This document shows, piece by piece, positions 24,638 through 34,149 of a stretch of DNA of 61,719 nt. Source of the DNA: REEB426 sp964551975 (GTDB taxonomy: Bacteria; Actinomycetota; Actinomycetes; S36-B12); contig CAZKFI010000004.1 in assembly GCA_964551975.1 (NCBI GenBank), positions 1 through 61,719 on the forward strand, read 5' to 3'. The translations under genes and the position numbers were made by a program. The stretch's first letter is position 1; every line of letters begins with the position of its first letter. The notes under the pieces were generated by a model. The model saw nothing but the letters and a program-made list of their open reading frames with translations. It was not told the origin of the DNA and ran no database searches.

Positions 24638-25045
24638 TCAGGGTGTCACGGTCGAGGAATCCGCCGCTCGCCAACTTGCAAGCAAGCGATCCAGCCATGT
24701 CACCGGGGCGCTGCCCGCATCGACCGAGGTGAGGGAATCCCCACCGGAGGCCTCCGGCTTGAAATCCTCGGCACCGATAAGCAGGTACGGCACCTCGCCT
24801 GGCATCGCCATATGCAGCCGAGTGCGAGCCTGTGCGGCAATGAAGGCCGGATCCTGCCACTGCTCCCGTTCGATGGCCAGGCTGGTGATGCGCACCTGTG
24901 CCGCATCCACTTCGCCCTGGAGTCGGGCGATCTCGCTGCGCTGAGCGAACCAGGTTCGAGCAGGTACAGCCAGGGTCACGATGAGCAGGACACCCACGGC
25001 CGCCAGAACCAGTGCCCGCCCGGTCAGTGACCCGCGCGCTGCCAT
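24638..25045 (-). CDS. ftsB: FtsB/DivIC-type septum formation initiator
   Basis: A 135-residue bitopic protein: a short cytoplasmic start, one membrane helix (about residues 11-30), a coiled coil (SEIARLQGEVDAAQVRITSLAIERE) and a conserved patch (DPAFIAAQARTRLHMAMPGEVPYLL) typical of FtsB/DivIC. With FtsL and FtsQ it forms the septal complex that activates FtsWI. It lies 50 bases after eno. Confidence 0.92.
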   Translation of the reverse strand: MAARGSLTGRALVLAAVGVLLIVTLAVPARTWFAQRSEIARLQGEVDAAQVRITSLAIEREQWQDPAFIAAQARTRLHMAMPGEVPYLLIGAEDFKPEASGGDSLTSVDAGSAPVTWLDRLLASWRAADSSTVTP

Positions 25046-25095
25046 GGGTCACCGGGAGACTGGGCAGACATGCCTCAAGAATCCCACAGATCACT

Positions 25096-26394
25096 TCAGT
25101 CACCGGTAGCGACGCGCCCGCCTCCCCAACGCGGGAAGGCACCCGCACCGGCGTAGCGGGCAGCTTCGCCCAACTCCTCTTCGATCCGCAGCAGTTGGTT
25201 GTACTTGGCTACCCGCTCACTGCGGGCCGGGGCACCGGTCTTAATTTGCCCGCAGTTGGTTGCCACCGCGAGATCAGCGATCGTGGTGTCTTCGGTTTCA
25301 CCCGAACGGTGGCTCATCATGCACCGATAGCCATTGGTCTGCGCCAAACTGACCGCGTCCAAGGTCTCGGTCAACGTGCCGATCTGGTTGACCTTCACCA
25401 GCATCGCGTTCGCGATGTCTTCGTCAATGCCTCGCTGCAGGCGAACTGGATTGGTGACGAACAGGTCATCGCCGACGAGCTGCACCCGATCTCCGATGGC
25501 ATCAGTGATCACTCGGTAACCGGCCCAGTCGTCCTCGGCCAGCGGATCCTCGATAGACACCAGTGGGAAGTCCGCCAGTAGTGACTCGTAGTAGCCGGTC
25601 ATCCACTCCGCTGACCGCGGTGCACCCTCGAAGGTGTAGGACCCCTCGGCGTAGAACTCCGTCGACGCAACATCCAGGGCAAGGCAGATATCAGAACCTA
25701 GCTGCAGTCCCGTGCTCTCGATCGCCTGAACAATCAGCTCGAGAGCCGCACGATTGTTGGCCAGATCGGGTGCGAAGCCACCTTCATCGCCCAGCCCGGT
25801 GGCATACCCGGACTTCTTGAGTACCGCCTTTAGTGCGTGGTACACCTCGACACCCTGCCGAAGACCATCACCGAAGGTTGCCGCACCGATTGGGGCGATC
25901 ATGAACTCCTGGATATCGACGCCGGTGTCCGCGTGCGCACCCCCGTTGAGAATGTTCATCATCGGGACTGGCAGCAGGTGGGCATTGGGGCCACCGACGT
26001 AGCGGAAGAGGGGCAGATCCGCTGAGAGAGCGGCAGCCTTTGCCACGGCAAGTGACACTCCCAGAATGGCATTGGCACCCAGTCGCGCCTTGTTCATGGT
26101 GCCATCGAGATCGATCATCGCCTGGTCGATGAGGCGCTGGTCTGCTGCTTCCATGCCCAGTACCTCGGGCGCAATTTCCTCTTCAATTGCTCGGACGGCA
26201 CCCTGGACGCCCTTACCCAGATACCGCTCGCCTCCATCACGACGCTCCACAGCCTCGAAGGCTCCGGTGGAAGCACCTGAGGGCACTGCAGCTCTGGCGA
26301 TGGTGTCGTCTTCTAGAAGGACTTCGACTTCGACCGTTGGATTACCGCGGGAGTCGAGAATTTCACGTGCAATGACAGCTTCAATATCAGCCAT
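25096..26394 (-). CDS. eno: Enolase
   Basis: Interconverts 2-phosphoglycerate and phosphoenolpyruvate. At 432 residues it has all conserved blocks: ARAAVPSGASTGAFEA, the loop GGAHADTGVDIQEFMIAP, the metal ligands in ALDVASTEFY, SIEDPLAEDDW and VGDDLFVTN, the catalytic Lys in MLVKVNQIGTLTE, and SHRSGETEDTTIADLAV. It has its own -10-like site six bases before the ATG and is followed by ftsB, DUF501 and ppx. Confidence 0.98.
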   Translation of the reverse strand: MADIEAVIAREILDSRGNPTVEVEVLLEDDTIARAAVPSGASTGAFEAVERRDGGERYLGKGVQGAVRAIEEEIAPEVLGMEAADQRLIDQAMIDLDGTMNKARLGANAILGVSLAVAKAAALSADLPLFRYVGGPNAHLLPVPMMNILNGGAHADTGVDIQEFMIAPIGAATFGDGLRQGVEVYHALKAVLKKSGYATGLGDEGGFAPDLANNRAALELIVQAIESTGLQLGSDICLALDVASTEFYAEGSYTFEGAPRSAEWMTGYYESLLADFPLVSIEDPLAEDDWAGYRVITDAIGDRVQLVGDDLFVTNPVRLQRGIDEDIANAMLVKVNQIGTLTETLDAVSLAQTNGYRCMMSHRSGETEDTTIADLAVATNCGQIKTGAPARSERVAKYNQLLRIEEELGEAARYAGAGAFPRWGGGRVATGD

Positions 26395-26400
26395 GGGATC

Positions 26401-26406
26401 AGCCTA
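26401..26406 (-). promoter_or_regulatory. -10 hexamer TAGGCT for leaderless eno
   Basis: On the minus strand TAGGCT is followed by six bases and the eno ATG at 26394; no -35 consensus is evident. Confidence 0.5.
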
Positions 26407-26418
26407 GTCGGGCAGAGT

Positions 26419-27171
26419 TCACCTGAAGTAACGCACGATGCCCGAGTAGAGCCAGTCTGCGTACTCGCGCTGGCCTCGTTTGCTCGACATCAAGCGCGCG
26501 TCCTTGCGATTGCGCATATTGCCCAGCTCAACGATGACAGCGGGCACATCGCTGAAATTCAGGGTGGACTGGTTGGTCCAAACTAGGAGCTGGTCATTGA
26601 TATAGGTGGAACGCACTCCGCCCGCATCAGCCATACCGGTAATCATTGACTGTGCCAGCTGTCGACTTGGCTTGGCGATGTCATCTGTCCAGCCCTTGAG
26701 TCGACCCGGTGCGATGACGAAGAAGCCACGGCCACCTGATGGTGCGCCATCGGCGTGCACACTGACCAAAATGTCAGCCTTGCGCTCATTGGCGAATGCG
26801 GCACGGTCCCAGGTGCATGGCCCCCAGAGCTCCCGAGAGTTCGCCGTGCGGGTGAGGTGCACGGTGGCACCGCGCTGACGAAGTTGGTCCGCGAGGTGCT
26901 GTACAACCCGCCAGGTGAACGTCGCCTCCGGATACCCATCGTTCGTTGCGGCACCGGTGGTGTTGCAGCCCTTGTCCAGGGAACCATTCCAACGCTTCTT
27001 ATTCACTTCATCGGCGAATTTCGGATTGCCATTGCCGAGTTGATGACCCGGATCCAGCACGATCACCTTGCCCGCGAGCGAGTCATCTGCCCACGCCGCG
27101 CTCGGTGTGACCAGCCAGGTGCTGGCGGCAAGGAGGATCACACTGGCGATCCGTTGAGTAGGTGACATCAC
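26419..27171 (-). CDS. Secreted N-acetylmuramoyl-L-alanine amidase (Amidase_3)
   Basis: A 250-residue zinc amidase that cuts the bond between MurNAc and the stem peptide. A signal peptide covers about residues 1-28. Zinc ligands and the catalytic Glu are visible: His in VLDPGHQLGN, Glu in the region GYPEATF, His in SVHADGAP and Glu in VIVELGNMRN. There are no cell-wall binding repeats, so it resembles the small stand-alone mycobacterial amidases. Its start overlaps the acetyltransferase stop by four bases. Confidence 0.92.
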   Translation of the reverse strand: MMSPTQRIASVILLAASTWLVTPSAAWADDSLAGKVIVLDPGHQLGNGNPKFADEVNKKRWNGSLDKGCNTTGAATNDGYPEATFTWRVVQHLADQLRQRGATVHLTRTANSRELWGPCTWDRAAFANERKADILVSVHADGAPSGGRGFFVIAPGRLKGWTDDIAKPSRQLAQSMITGMADAGGVRSTYINDQLLVWTNQSTLNFSDVPAVIVELGNMRNRKDARLMSSKRGQREYADWLYSGIVRYFR

Positions 27172-27674
27172 AGGACTCGGAGCATGCGCTGGTTGCCAAG
27201 GGTGTTCGGCTTCACCCGTTCAAGGCCGAGGAATTCCGCGACACCTTCGTCAAATGATTGAAGCAACTGCTCAAACACTGCAGGGTCAACCGGAGCCTCG
27301 GCAATCTCGACAAAACCATGGCGGGCAAAAAACTCTTTCTCAAAGGTTAGGCAGAAGACACGCCGCACCCCGATATCTCGTGCTCTGTCCAAAAGAGCTG
27401 CGAGGAGCAGTGAACCTACCCCCAGGCCACGGCACTCGGAATCCACGGCGACAGTTCGTACCTCGGCGAGGTCTTCCCACATCACGTGTATAGCTCCACA
27501 GCCGATGACACGATCCCCTTGGACCGCAACGATGAACTCCTGGACGTCCTCGTAGAGCGTTACTGTCGCCTTGGACAGCAGTCGGCCTTCCGGTGCGTAG
27601 GCATCCACCAGTGACCGGATTGCTCGAACATCGGTTGTTCGAGCGGGTCGGATCACAACATCTGCCGGCGCCAC
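27168..27674 (-). CDS. GNAT amino-acid N-acetyltransferase (ArgA-like)
   Basis: 168 residues of the GNAT fold with the acetyl-CoA loop ECRGLGVGSLLL and a VFCLTFEKEFFARHGF C-terminal strand. The sequence fits the short actinobacterial acetyltransferases that acetylate glutamate or glutamine as the first step of arginine synthesis (the mycobacterial Rv2747 type). No other arginine genes are close. It is the second gene of the run lysS, acetyltransferase, amidase, with one base between it and lysS. Confidence 0.87.
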   Translation of the reverse strand: MAPADVVIRPARTTDVRAIRSLVDAYAPEGRLLSKATVTLYEDVQEFIVAVQGDRVIGCGAIHVMWEDLAEVRTVAVDSECRGLGVGSLLLAALLDRARDIGVRRVFCLTFEKEFFARHGFVEIAEAPVDPAVFEQLLQSFDEGVAEFLGLERVKPNTLGNQRMLRVL

Positions 27675-27675
27675 C

Positions 27676-29208
27676 TCAGACCTCGGGTTTCACCAGGGGG
27701 AACAAGACGGTTTCCCGGATACCCTGACCGGTCAGGGACATCAGCAGGCGATCGATACCTAATCCGACACCACCCGTGGGTGGCATTCCGTGTTCCAGTG
27801 CGCGCAAGAAGTCCTCGTCGAGCCGCATTGCTTCATCATCCCCACGCGCTCCCAGTGCCGCCTGTTCGACCAATCGTTCCCGCTGCACCACGGGATCAGT
27901 GAGCTCGGAATAGCCAGTGGCCTGCTCAAAGCCCAGGATGTATAGATCCCACTTCTCGACCTTGCCAGCCTCACTGCGGTGATCTCGCACCAACGGAGAG
28001 GTCTCTACCGGATAGTCGTAGACGAAGGTGGGCTGACCCTGGAAGGACTCAATGACCAGTGCCTCGAAGAGTTCCTCAACCAATTTGCCTGCTACCCAGG
28101 TGGGCTTGACGGCAATGCCGTGCTTCGCGCAGATCTCCTGCAGCTCGTTTCGTGTAGTGGCTGGCGTGACCTCCTGACCGATCGCTTCACTAACGGCCCC
28201 GTAGAGCGACACCTCGGACCAGGAACCACCCAGGTCCAGGACCTGACCATTGGCATGGGTGACGGTGGTGCCACCGGTTACTGCGCGCGCAGCCTCCTGG
28301 ATGATCTCGCGGGTGATGACGGCCATACCCCGGTAGTCGGCGTACGCGTGGTAAAACTCCAGCATTGCGAACTCCGGCGAATGCGAGGAGTCCGAACCCT
28401 CATTGCGGAAGTTTCGATTGATCTCGTAAACGCGCTCGATACCACCAACCACCGCACGCTTGAGAAACAGCTCGGGTGCGATGCGCAGGTAGAGCTCTAT
28501 GTCGAAAGCATTGGATGTCGTGACGAAGGGACGAGCGGTCGCACCACCATGCATGGTCTGCAACATGGGGGTTTCGATCTCAACGAACCCTCGCTCATCA
28601 AGGCTGCGACGTAGCGCAGCCACGGTGGCTACGCGAGTGCGGAGCATCTCCCTGGCTTCAGGTCGCATGATGAGATCCAGGTACCGCTGACGCACGCGCG
28701 TCTGCTCATTAAGTTCCTTATGTGCGACCGGGAGGGGACGCAATGCCTTGGCCGTCATCCACCAGGAGTTCACCAGGATGGAGAGCTCACCACGTTTTGA
28801 GGTGATGATCTCACCTTCGACCATCACGTGGTCGCCGAGATCGACCAGATCCTTCCAGCGGTCCAGTGCATCCTCGCCCACTTGCTGCAGTGACAGCATG
28901 ACCTGCAATTGGGTTCCCTGACCGGCCTGCAGTGTGGCAAAGCAAAGTTTGCCAGTGTTTCGCATGAAGATGATGCGGCCCGCGACGGTGGCTTGCTGCC
29001 CCGTGTGGCTGTCAATCGGTAGGTCGGCGAACTGTGTGCGGATCTGTTCGAGGCTATGCGTTGGCGCCAGCCCGACCGGATAGGGCGGCGTGCCACCGGC
29101 GATCAAGCTTGCGCGCTTAGCCTGACGAACCTGCATCTGCTCCGGCAGGTCGTCTGCTGACTGGTCCTCCTGCCAACCCTCGCTCGGGCTTGCCACTGCA
29201 TCAGTCAC
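27676..29208 (-). CDS. lysS: Lysyl-tRNA synthetase, class II
   Basis: A 510-residue enzyme: an OB-fold anticodon-binding domain (about 60-190) and the class II catalytic core. Motif 2 is RNFRNEGSD followed by HSPEF, and motif 3 is GVGLGIDRLLM. It charges tRNA-Lys. Size and sequence are typical, with no fused membrane domain of the LysX type. It begins with GTG at 29208, six bases after TAGCCT. The order coaX to lysS is common in actinobacteria, here interrupted by an opposite-strand HAD gene. Confidence 0.97.
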   Translation of the reverse strand: MTDAVASPSEGWQEDQSADDLPEQMQVRQAKRASLIAGGTPPYPVGLAPTHSLEQIRTQFADLPIDSHTGQQATVAGRIIFMRNTGKLCFATLQAGQGTQLQVMLSLQQVGEDALDRWKDLVDLGDHVMVEGEIITSKRGELSILVNSWWMTAKALRPLPVAHKELNEQTRVRQRYLDLIMRPEAREMLRTRVATVAALRRSLDERGFVEIETPMLQTMHGGATARPFVTTSNAFDIELYLRIAPELFLKRAVVGGIERVYEINRNFRNEGSDSSHSPEFAMLEFYHAYADYRGMAVITREIIQEAARAVTGGTTVTHANGQVLDLGGSWSEVSLYGAVSEAIGQEVTPATTRNELQEICAKHGIAVKPTWVAGKLVEELFEALVIESFQGQPTFVYDYPVETSPLVRDHRSEAGKVEKWDLYILGFEQATGYSELTDPVVQRERLVEQAALGARGDDEAMRLDEDFLRALEHGMPPTGGVGLGIDRLLMSLTGQGIRETVLFPLVKPEV

Positions 29209-29214
29209 AGCGCA

Positions 29215-29220
29215 AGGCTA
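29215..29220 (-). promoter_or_regulatory. -10 hexamer TAGCCT for leaderless lysS
   Basis: On the minus strand TAGCCT, six bases, then the GTG of lysS at 29208. Confidence 0.5.
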
Positions 29221-29234
29221 GTGCCGATGGCGCC

Positions 29235-29240
29235 TAGGCT
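29235..29240 (+). promoter_or_regulatory. -10 hexamer TAGGCT for the leaderless HAD gene
   Basis: TAGGCT, six bases, then GTG at 29247. It lies 15 bases from the divergent lysS hexamer. Confidence 0.5.
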
Positions 29241-29246
29241 TGATCG

Positions 29247-29960
29247 GTGAGCAGCGGACCGTCAGCGACCGGCACTGGGCCCCAATTCGACATGGTGGAA
29301 CCGGTGCGTGGAGTGATCTTCGATCTCCACTCGACCCTGGTCGACCAGGGTCACGCTGGTGAGTGGGTTGATCGTGCCCTGGAGCGCGCACCGCATCCGC
29401 TCAACGCCTCGCAACGCAGCGAGCTTGAGGACTTCCTGGACCGCATCTGGGAGACCGCACGAATCCAGGACCCAGCAAGCTCGCGCGACCTGTCATTCGA
29501 AGACCACCGGAGAGTTTTCCATGACCTACTGGCAGCTGGCCCGGCCGTCGAGGCAACCCTTTCCGAGGCCCTGTACCAAGTTCTCCTGGACACCTGGCAT
29601 GCCTACGAGGACACCGTGCCCACCTTGCAGGCCATCAAGTCCGCTGGTCTGAGTGTCTGCCTACTTTCAAATATCGGTGTGCCTATTCGTCCGGTCCTGG
29701 ATCGCGAGGGGATAACACCGTGGGTTGATGCGGTGGTGCTTTCCTGCGAGGTTGGCGTGGTCAAGCCCGATCCACTGATCTTTCAGGCAGCACTTGATGC
29801 CCTCGCTATCCCCGCGTCAGCAGCACTGATGGTCGGGGACTCGGGACGTGATGACACCGGTGGCATCGCCATCGGCATCCGGACACTTATCCTGCCGCGA
29901 ACGAAGGGTCCTATTCACGGGCTGCATTCCGTGACCCAGATGCTGGGTTGCACTCCCTGA
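29247..29960 (+). CDS. HAD-superfamily hydrolase with altered motif I
   Basis: 237 residues. Motif I is FDLHSTLV: the nucleophile D26 is present, but the usual second Asp (position +2, acid/base) is His 28. Motif II Ser lies in LLSNIGVP, motif III Lys in VVKPDPLIF and motif IV in MVGDSGRDD. The C1-type helical cap lies between motifs I and II. The fold is clear, but the changed residue makes phosphatase activity uncertain. It lies on the opposite strand between lysS and coaX and ends next to the coaX stop. Confidence 0.87.
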   Translation: MSSGPSATGTGPQFDMVEPVRGVIFDLHSTLVDQGHAGEWVDRALERAPHPLNASQRSELEDFLDRIWETARIQDPASSRDLSFEDHRRVFHDLLAAGPAVEATLSEALYQVLLDTWHAYEDTVPTLQAIKSAGLSVCLLSNIGVPIRPVLDREGITPWVDAVVLSCEVGVVKPDPLIFQAALDALAIPASAALMVGDSGRDDTGGIAIGIRTLILPRTKGPIHGLHSVTQMLGCTP

Positions 29961-30725
29961 TTAGTCGCGCGGCTGGTTTCGCTCGAAGATCAGCCGCAGG
30001 CCTACCAGGGTCAGATCGGGTTCATGGTGGGTAATGGTGCGAGACTCGGGCACCACGATCGGAGCGAGACCACCAGTTGCGACGACCGCTGTTACCGAGC
30101 CCAGTTCAGCCGTAATGCGATCTACCAAGCCATCCACCTGCCCGGCGAATCCGTAGAGCGCTCCAGACTGCAGTGCTTCCACTGTGTTCTTGCCGATAGC
30201 TGAACGAGGCTCGACAAGCTCAACTTTGCGCAACTGAGCGGCACGATTCGCCAGTGCCTCCAGTGAAATCTCGATACCCGGTGCCAGTGCTCCACCGAGG
30301 AACTCGCCCTTCTCGGAAACCACGTCAAGATTCGTGGATGTCCCGAAGTCGACCACGATGGACGGACCGGCGAACATGGTGAAGGCGGCAAGGGTGTTCA
30401 CGATGCGATCAGAGCCGACCTCTTTCGGGTTGTCCGTCAGTACCGGAACACCTGTCTTGATTCCTGGCTCGACGATGACTGTCGCGGTCGTCGGGTAGTA
30501 CCGATTAAGCATGACCCGCATCTCTCGCAGGACGGCAGGGACGGTGCTGCATAGCGCGATCCCCTCAACGGAATCCCAGCCCTGCAGCAGACCGTGGAAG
30601 GTCAGCATCAACTCATCCGCCGTGGTCCGCGCATCCGTCTTGATTCGCCAGGAGGCATCGAGGCGGTCTCCAGAGAAAAGCCCAAGGACCGTGTTCGTAT
30701 TGCCAACGTCGATCGTGAGCAGCAT
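29961..30725 (-). CDS. coaX: Type III pantothenate kinase
   Basis: Phosphorylates pantothenate in the first step of CoA synthesis. The 254-residue ASKHA protein has the N-terminal P-loop LLTIDVGNTNTVLGLF, the DFGTSTNLDVV segment and the late VVATGGLAP phosphate loop. It is the last gene of the run DUF2520, panC, nadB, nadC, coaX, where one stop meets the next start with no gap. Confidence 0.95.
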   Translation of the reverse strand: MLLTIDVGNTNTVLGLFSGDRLDASWRIKTDARTTADELMLTFHGLLQGWDSVEGIALCSTVPAVLREMRVMLNRYYPTTATVIVEPGIKTGVPVLTDNPKEVGSDRIVNTLAAFTMFAGPSIVVDFGTSTNLDVVSEKGEFLGGALAPGIEISLEALANRAAQLRKVELVEPRSAIGKNTVEALQSGALYGFAGQVDGLVDRITAELGSVTAVVATGGLAPIVVPESRTITHHEPDLTLVGLRLIFERNQPRD

Positions 30726-31622
30726 CTACCCCTCCTGATCTGGAGCCGCCTGGCGAACATCCGCTCCGATGTCGAGCACCGGCGCTGAGTGCGTCAATGC
30801 ACCAACGGCAAGGTAGTCCACTCCCGTCTCGGCGACCTCGCGGGCGGAGTTCAGAGTTAACCCACCAGAGGACTCCAGGCGAGCACGCCCCGCGTTGAGG
30901 GCAACCGCCGCGCGCAGATCATCGACGGTGAAGTTGTCGAGCAGTACAAGGTCAGCACCAGCCTCAACAACTTCGGCCAGTTGATCGAGGCTGTCAACTT
31001 CAACTTCGATGGGGATATCCGGATAGGCCTGCCGAACGGCGGTGAATGCTGGGACCACTCCCCCGGCGCCGATCACGTGGTTGTCCTTCACCAAGGCGGC
31101 GTCGGAGAGTGACATCCGGTGATTTGTTCCACCACCACAGCGCACTGCGTACTTCTCAACACTGCGCAGTCCTGGTGTGGTCTTGCGGGTGTCACGGATG
31201 AGAGCCCCGGTGCCTTCCACAGCATCAACCCAGGTACGAGTGAGCGTGGCAATGCCACTGAGGTGCCCGAGAACATTCAGTGCCGGTCGCTCGGCACGGA
31301 GCAGATCCCGCAGAGCGCCCTGAATCGTCATGATGACCCCGCCAGCGGCTACCGCCTGACCATCTCCTATGCAGATCTGCACCACTACCGCGGGAGACAC
31401 GGCGGTGAAGATCGCTGCGGCAATTGGGGCGCCGGCAACCACACCGGATCTGCGCGCAACGAGATCCATCGTTCCTAGGGCTCGGGGTGGAAGGGTCGCC
31501 AATGAAGTGACGTCACCCCGGTCATCGATATCTTCCGCGAGTGCCTGCGCGATGAGCAGATGCACGTCCCGCGGCTCCAGGCCCGCATCACGCAACATGG
31601 CATCCCAGGGAGTGTCCATCAC
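30726..31622 (-). CDS. nadC: Quinolinate phosphoribosyltransferase
   Basis: Converts quinolinate and PRPP to nicotinate mononucleotide. The 298-residue protein has the family blocks ALNVLGHLSGIATLTR, the substrate residues RDTRKTTPGLR and EKYAVRCGGGTNHR, the active-site Lys in VKDNH, and ESSGGLTLNSAREVAETGVDYL. GTG at 31622 overlaps the nadB stop by four bases; ATG 31619 is an alternative. Confidence 0.96.
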   Translation of the reverse strand: MMDTPWDAMLRDAGLEPRDVHLLIAQALAEDIDDRGDVTSLATLPPRALGTMDLVARRSGVVAGAPIAAAIFTAVSPAVVVQICIGDGQAVAAGGVIMTIQGALRDLLRAERPALNVLGHLSGIATLTRTWVDAVEGTGALIRDTRKTTPGLRSVEKYAVRCGGGTNHRMSLSDAALVKDNHVIGAGGVVPAFTAVRQAYPDIPIEVEVDSLDQLAEVVEAGADLVLLDNFTVDDLRAAVALNAGRARLESSGGLTLNSAREVAETGVDYLAVGALTHSAPVLDIGADVRQAAPDQEG

Positions 31623-33286
31623 TGCGAACGATCACTCGCGTGAACAGGATGGCGCTCGGTGTTTGCGAAGCCATTGGCATCCACCGTGGTCACCAAGCGC
31701 ACCCGCCAGTGCTCATCATCGATGTTCGGAAAGTCTTCGCGCCAGTGCGAACCGCGGGTTTCCTGCCGGATCAAGGCATGCTGTGCGAGCACGCTGGCGA
31801 TCGTATGAAGGTTCGTGGTCTCCCAATCCTCAGTACAGGGATTTCCTGGCTCTTGCATCGGCAGATCGTCCAGCAGTTGTCGGGCCTGGGTGAGCGACTG
31901 GGCGCTTCGCAACACTCCGGCACCTTCATCCATCGCCTGCTGCAAGGTCCGGCGTACCCGCGTTGCCACCAGTCCAATGTCCGCCTGACGTTCGGACTCC
32001 TCGACCGGGCGCACGGGCGGTAGGGGATCCTGGAGTACCTGCCCGATCCGTTCCGCGAAGACGAGCCCCTCCAACAGTGAGTTGGAGGCCAAGCGGTTAG
32101 CACCGTGAACTCCGGTGCAGGCTGCCTCACCGCAGGCAAAGAGCCCCGGCAGGGTTGAACGACCCCAGGTGTCAGTCAGAACTCCCCCCGATGCGTAGTG
32201 CTGGGCCGGGGACACTGGGATCAGGTCGGTCACCGGGTCGATGCCGCGGGTGCGACAGGCCTCCAAGATGGTGGGAAAGCGTCGCACCCAGGTGTCAGCA
32301 CCCAGCGCTCGTCCGTCGAGCCAGACATGATCCATCCCGGTTGCCCGCATGCGACGCATGATCGCCTTGGCGACGACATCACGTGGGGCAAGGTCCGCAA
32401 GTTCGTGCTGGCCCACCATGAATCGCTCACCACGGTCGTCGACGAGGTAGGCGCCTTCACCGCGAACCGCCTCAGAGACCAGTGGCTGCTGGCCTGCCGC
32501 ATGCGGACCTAGCCAGAGCACCGTGGGATGGAACTGGACGAACTCCAGGTCGGCAACCGCAGCTCCGGCCCGTAGCGCCATCCCCATTCCATCGCCGGTG
32601 GCGACGAACGGGTTCGTCGTCTGCCCGAACACCTGCCCGAGGCCGCCGGTGGCCAACACCACCACCGGCGCAAGGGCTGCACCAATGCCGTCGCGCTGAC
32701 CGGAGCCGACCACATGCAGCGTGATGCCCTGGACAGCACCATGTGCATCGCGCAGCAAATCCAGCGCCAGGGCATTTTCCAGGAGCTCGATACCCGGATC
32801 TGCGCGCACTGCGGTGACCAATGCGCGAGATATCTCCGCGCCTGTTGCGTCACCTCCGGCATGAGCGATTCGGCTGCGGTGATGCCCGCCCTCCCTGGTC
32901 AACGCGATGCGCCCGGCCTCATCCGTGTCGAAGTTCGCGCCCAGGCCGATCAGGGAACGTACCGCCGCGGGACCTTCAGTGACCAGAATGCGCACGGCCT
33001 CGTCATCGCACAGACCCACCCCAGCCTCCAGGGTGTCGCGCAGATGCTCCTCCGGCGAATCGTCATCGGCAAGGGCTGCGGCAATACCGCCCTGCGCCCA
33101 CCGGGTGGAGCCCTCGCTGACCTGAGCCTTGGTCACCAGGAGCACAGTGCGTCCAGCAGCTCGGGCATGACGGGCAGTAGTCAGGCCGGCAATTCCTGAA
33201 CCGATGACGATGACATCAGCACGTGCGGTCCAGCCAGGGTCTCCGGAACGAAGGACCGTCGCTATCTGGGCAGGTGCAACGGTCAT
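31619..33286 (-). CDS. nadB: L-aspartate oxidase
   Basis: A 555-residue FAD enzyme that oxidises aspartate to iminoaspartate in de novo NAD synthesis. It has the dinucleotide-binding GSGIAGLTTA, the SEGSTRWAQGGIAAAL flavin loop, the active-site EGGHHRSRI and HGANRLASNSLLEGLVFAE near the end of the flavin domain. The quinolinate synthase partner nadA is not in the window. The ATG overlaps the panC stop by four bases. Confidence 0.96.
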   Translation of the reverse strand: MTVAPAQIATVLRSGDPGWTARADVIVIGSGIAGLTTARHARAAGRTVLLVTKAQVSEGSTRWAQGGIAAALADDDSPEEHLRDTLEAGVGLCDDEAVRILVTEGPAAVRSLIGLGANFDTDEAGRIALTREGGHHRSRIAHAGGDATGAEISRALVTAVRADPGIELLENALALDLLRDAHGAVQGITLHVVGSGQRDGIGAALAPVVVLATGGLGQVFGQTTNPFVATGDGMGMALRAGAAVADLEFVQFHPTVLWLGPHAAGQQPLVSEAVRGEGAYLVDDRGERFMVGQHELADLAPRDVVAKAIMRRMRATGMDHVWLDGRALGADTWVRRFPTILEACRTRGIDPVTDLIPVSPAQHYASGGVLTDTWGRSTLPGLFACGEAACTGVHGANRLASNSLLEGLVFAERIGQVLQDPLPPVRPVEESERQADIGLVATRVRRTLQQAMDEGAGVLRSAQSLTQARQLLDDLPMQEPGNPCTEDWETTNLHTIASVLAQHALIRQETRGSHWREDFPNIDDEHWRVRLVTTVDANGFANTERHPVHASDRSQ

Positions 33287-34149
33287 TTGGCATCACCCGG
33301 TAGCTCCACCGCAACATTGTCGATCAAGCGCGTACTGCCAACCGTGGCCGCAATCAGTAGCCGCGCTGGTCCGAAGCGTGGCGCCTCCTGCATTGCTGCC
33401 CCCCGCAATTGCAGGTAGTCCAGGTGTATGTCGGGCTCCTCCTGCAACACCGCATGGGCCGCAGCCAGGCTCGCCTCGGCACCAGCTGCGGCGGCCTGCT
33501 GCGCTGCACGAAGGGCCCGCGGGATTCCGGAGGCAACCTCGCGTTCAGACGCGGTGAGATAGCGGTTGCGGCTACTCAGTGCCAACCCATCGGGTTCACG
33601 CAGGGTGGGCACCGCGAGGATCTCGACGTCGAAACCCAGGCTCTCCACCATGGCTCGCACCAGTGCGAGCTGTTGGTAGTCCTTTTCGCCGAAAGGTGCC
33701 ACGTTGCAGGCAGTGTGGTGCAGCAGGATGGCCACCACGGTGAGAACCCCGGTGAAGTGGCCGGGGCGGCTGGCTCCCTCGAGTACCTCACCCAAGGGAC
33801 CCGGATCTACTCGCACGGGAGTCTTCACCTCAGCTTGCAGTGCAGAACCGTAGATTTCCATGACCTCCGGTGCGTAGACGATGTCCGCACCTGCCTCACC
33901 CGCGAGTTGTGTGTCTGCCTGCAGAGTGCGCGGGTATCGATCGAAATCCTCCCCAGTTCCGAACTGCAGTGGATTAACAAACACCGTGACGATGACCTGC
34001 CCCTGGGGACCGACAGCCTCACGCGCTGCCTTGATCAACGATGCGTGGCCGGCATGGAGGGCGCCCAACGTCATCACCGTGGCCACGGATTCATTGCCAG
34101 GGCGCGCTCGGCGTAGCTCGGCGCGGTGGTGTACCAACTGTGGCATCAC
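33283..34149 (-). CDS. panC: Pantothenate synthetase
   Basis: Joins pantoate and beta-alanine with ATP. The 288-residue protein has the nucleotidyl-transferase signature LGALHAGHASLIK (HIGH-like), FVNPLQFGTGEDFDRYPR, FGEKDYQQLALV and SSRNRYL. GTG 34149 overlaps the DUF2520 stop by four bases. The aspartate decarboxylase gene panD, often next to panC, is not seen here. Confidence 0.96.
   Translation of the reverse strand: MMPQLVHHRAELRRARPGNESVATVMTLGALHAGHASLIKAAREAVGPQGQVIVTVFVNPLQFGTGEDFDRYPRTLQADTQLAGEAGADIVYAPEVMEIYGSALQAEVKTPVRVDPGPLGEVLEGASRPGHFTGVLTVVAILLHHTACNVAPFGEKDYQQLALVRAMVESLGFDVEILAVPTLREPDGLALSSRNRYLTASEREVASGIPRALRAAQQAAAAGAEASLAAAHAVLQEEPDIHLDYLQLRGAAMQEAPRFGPARLLIAATVGSTRLIDNVAVELPGDAK

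Noticed and set aside
24594..25148. 184-residue minus-strand frame around ftsB
   Set aside because: It overlaps ftsB in another frame, has an odd composition and no motifs.
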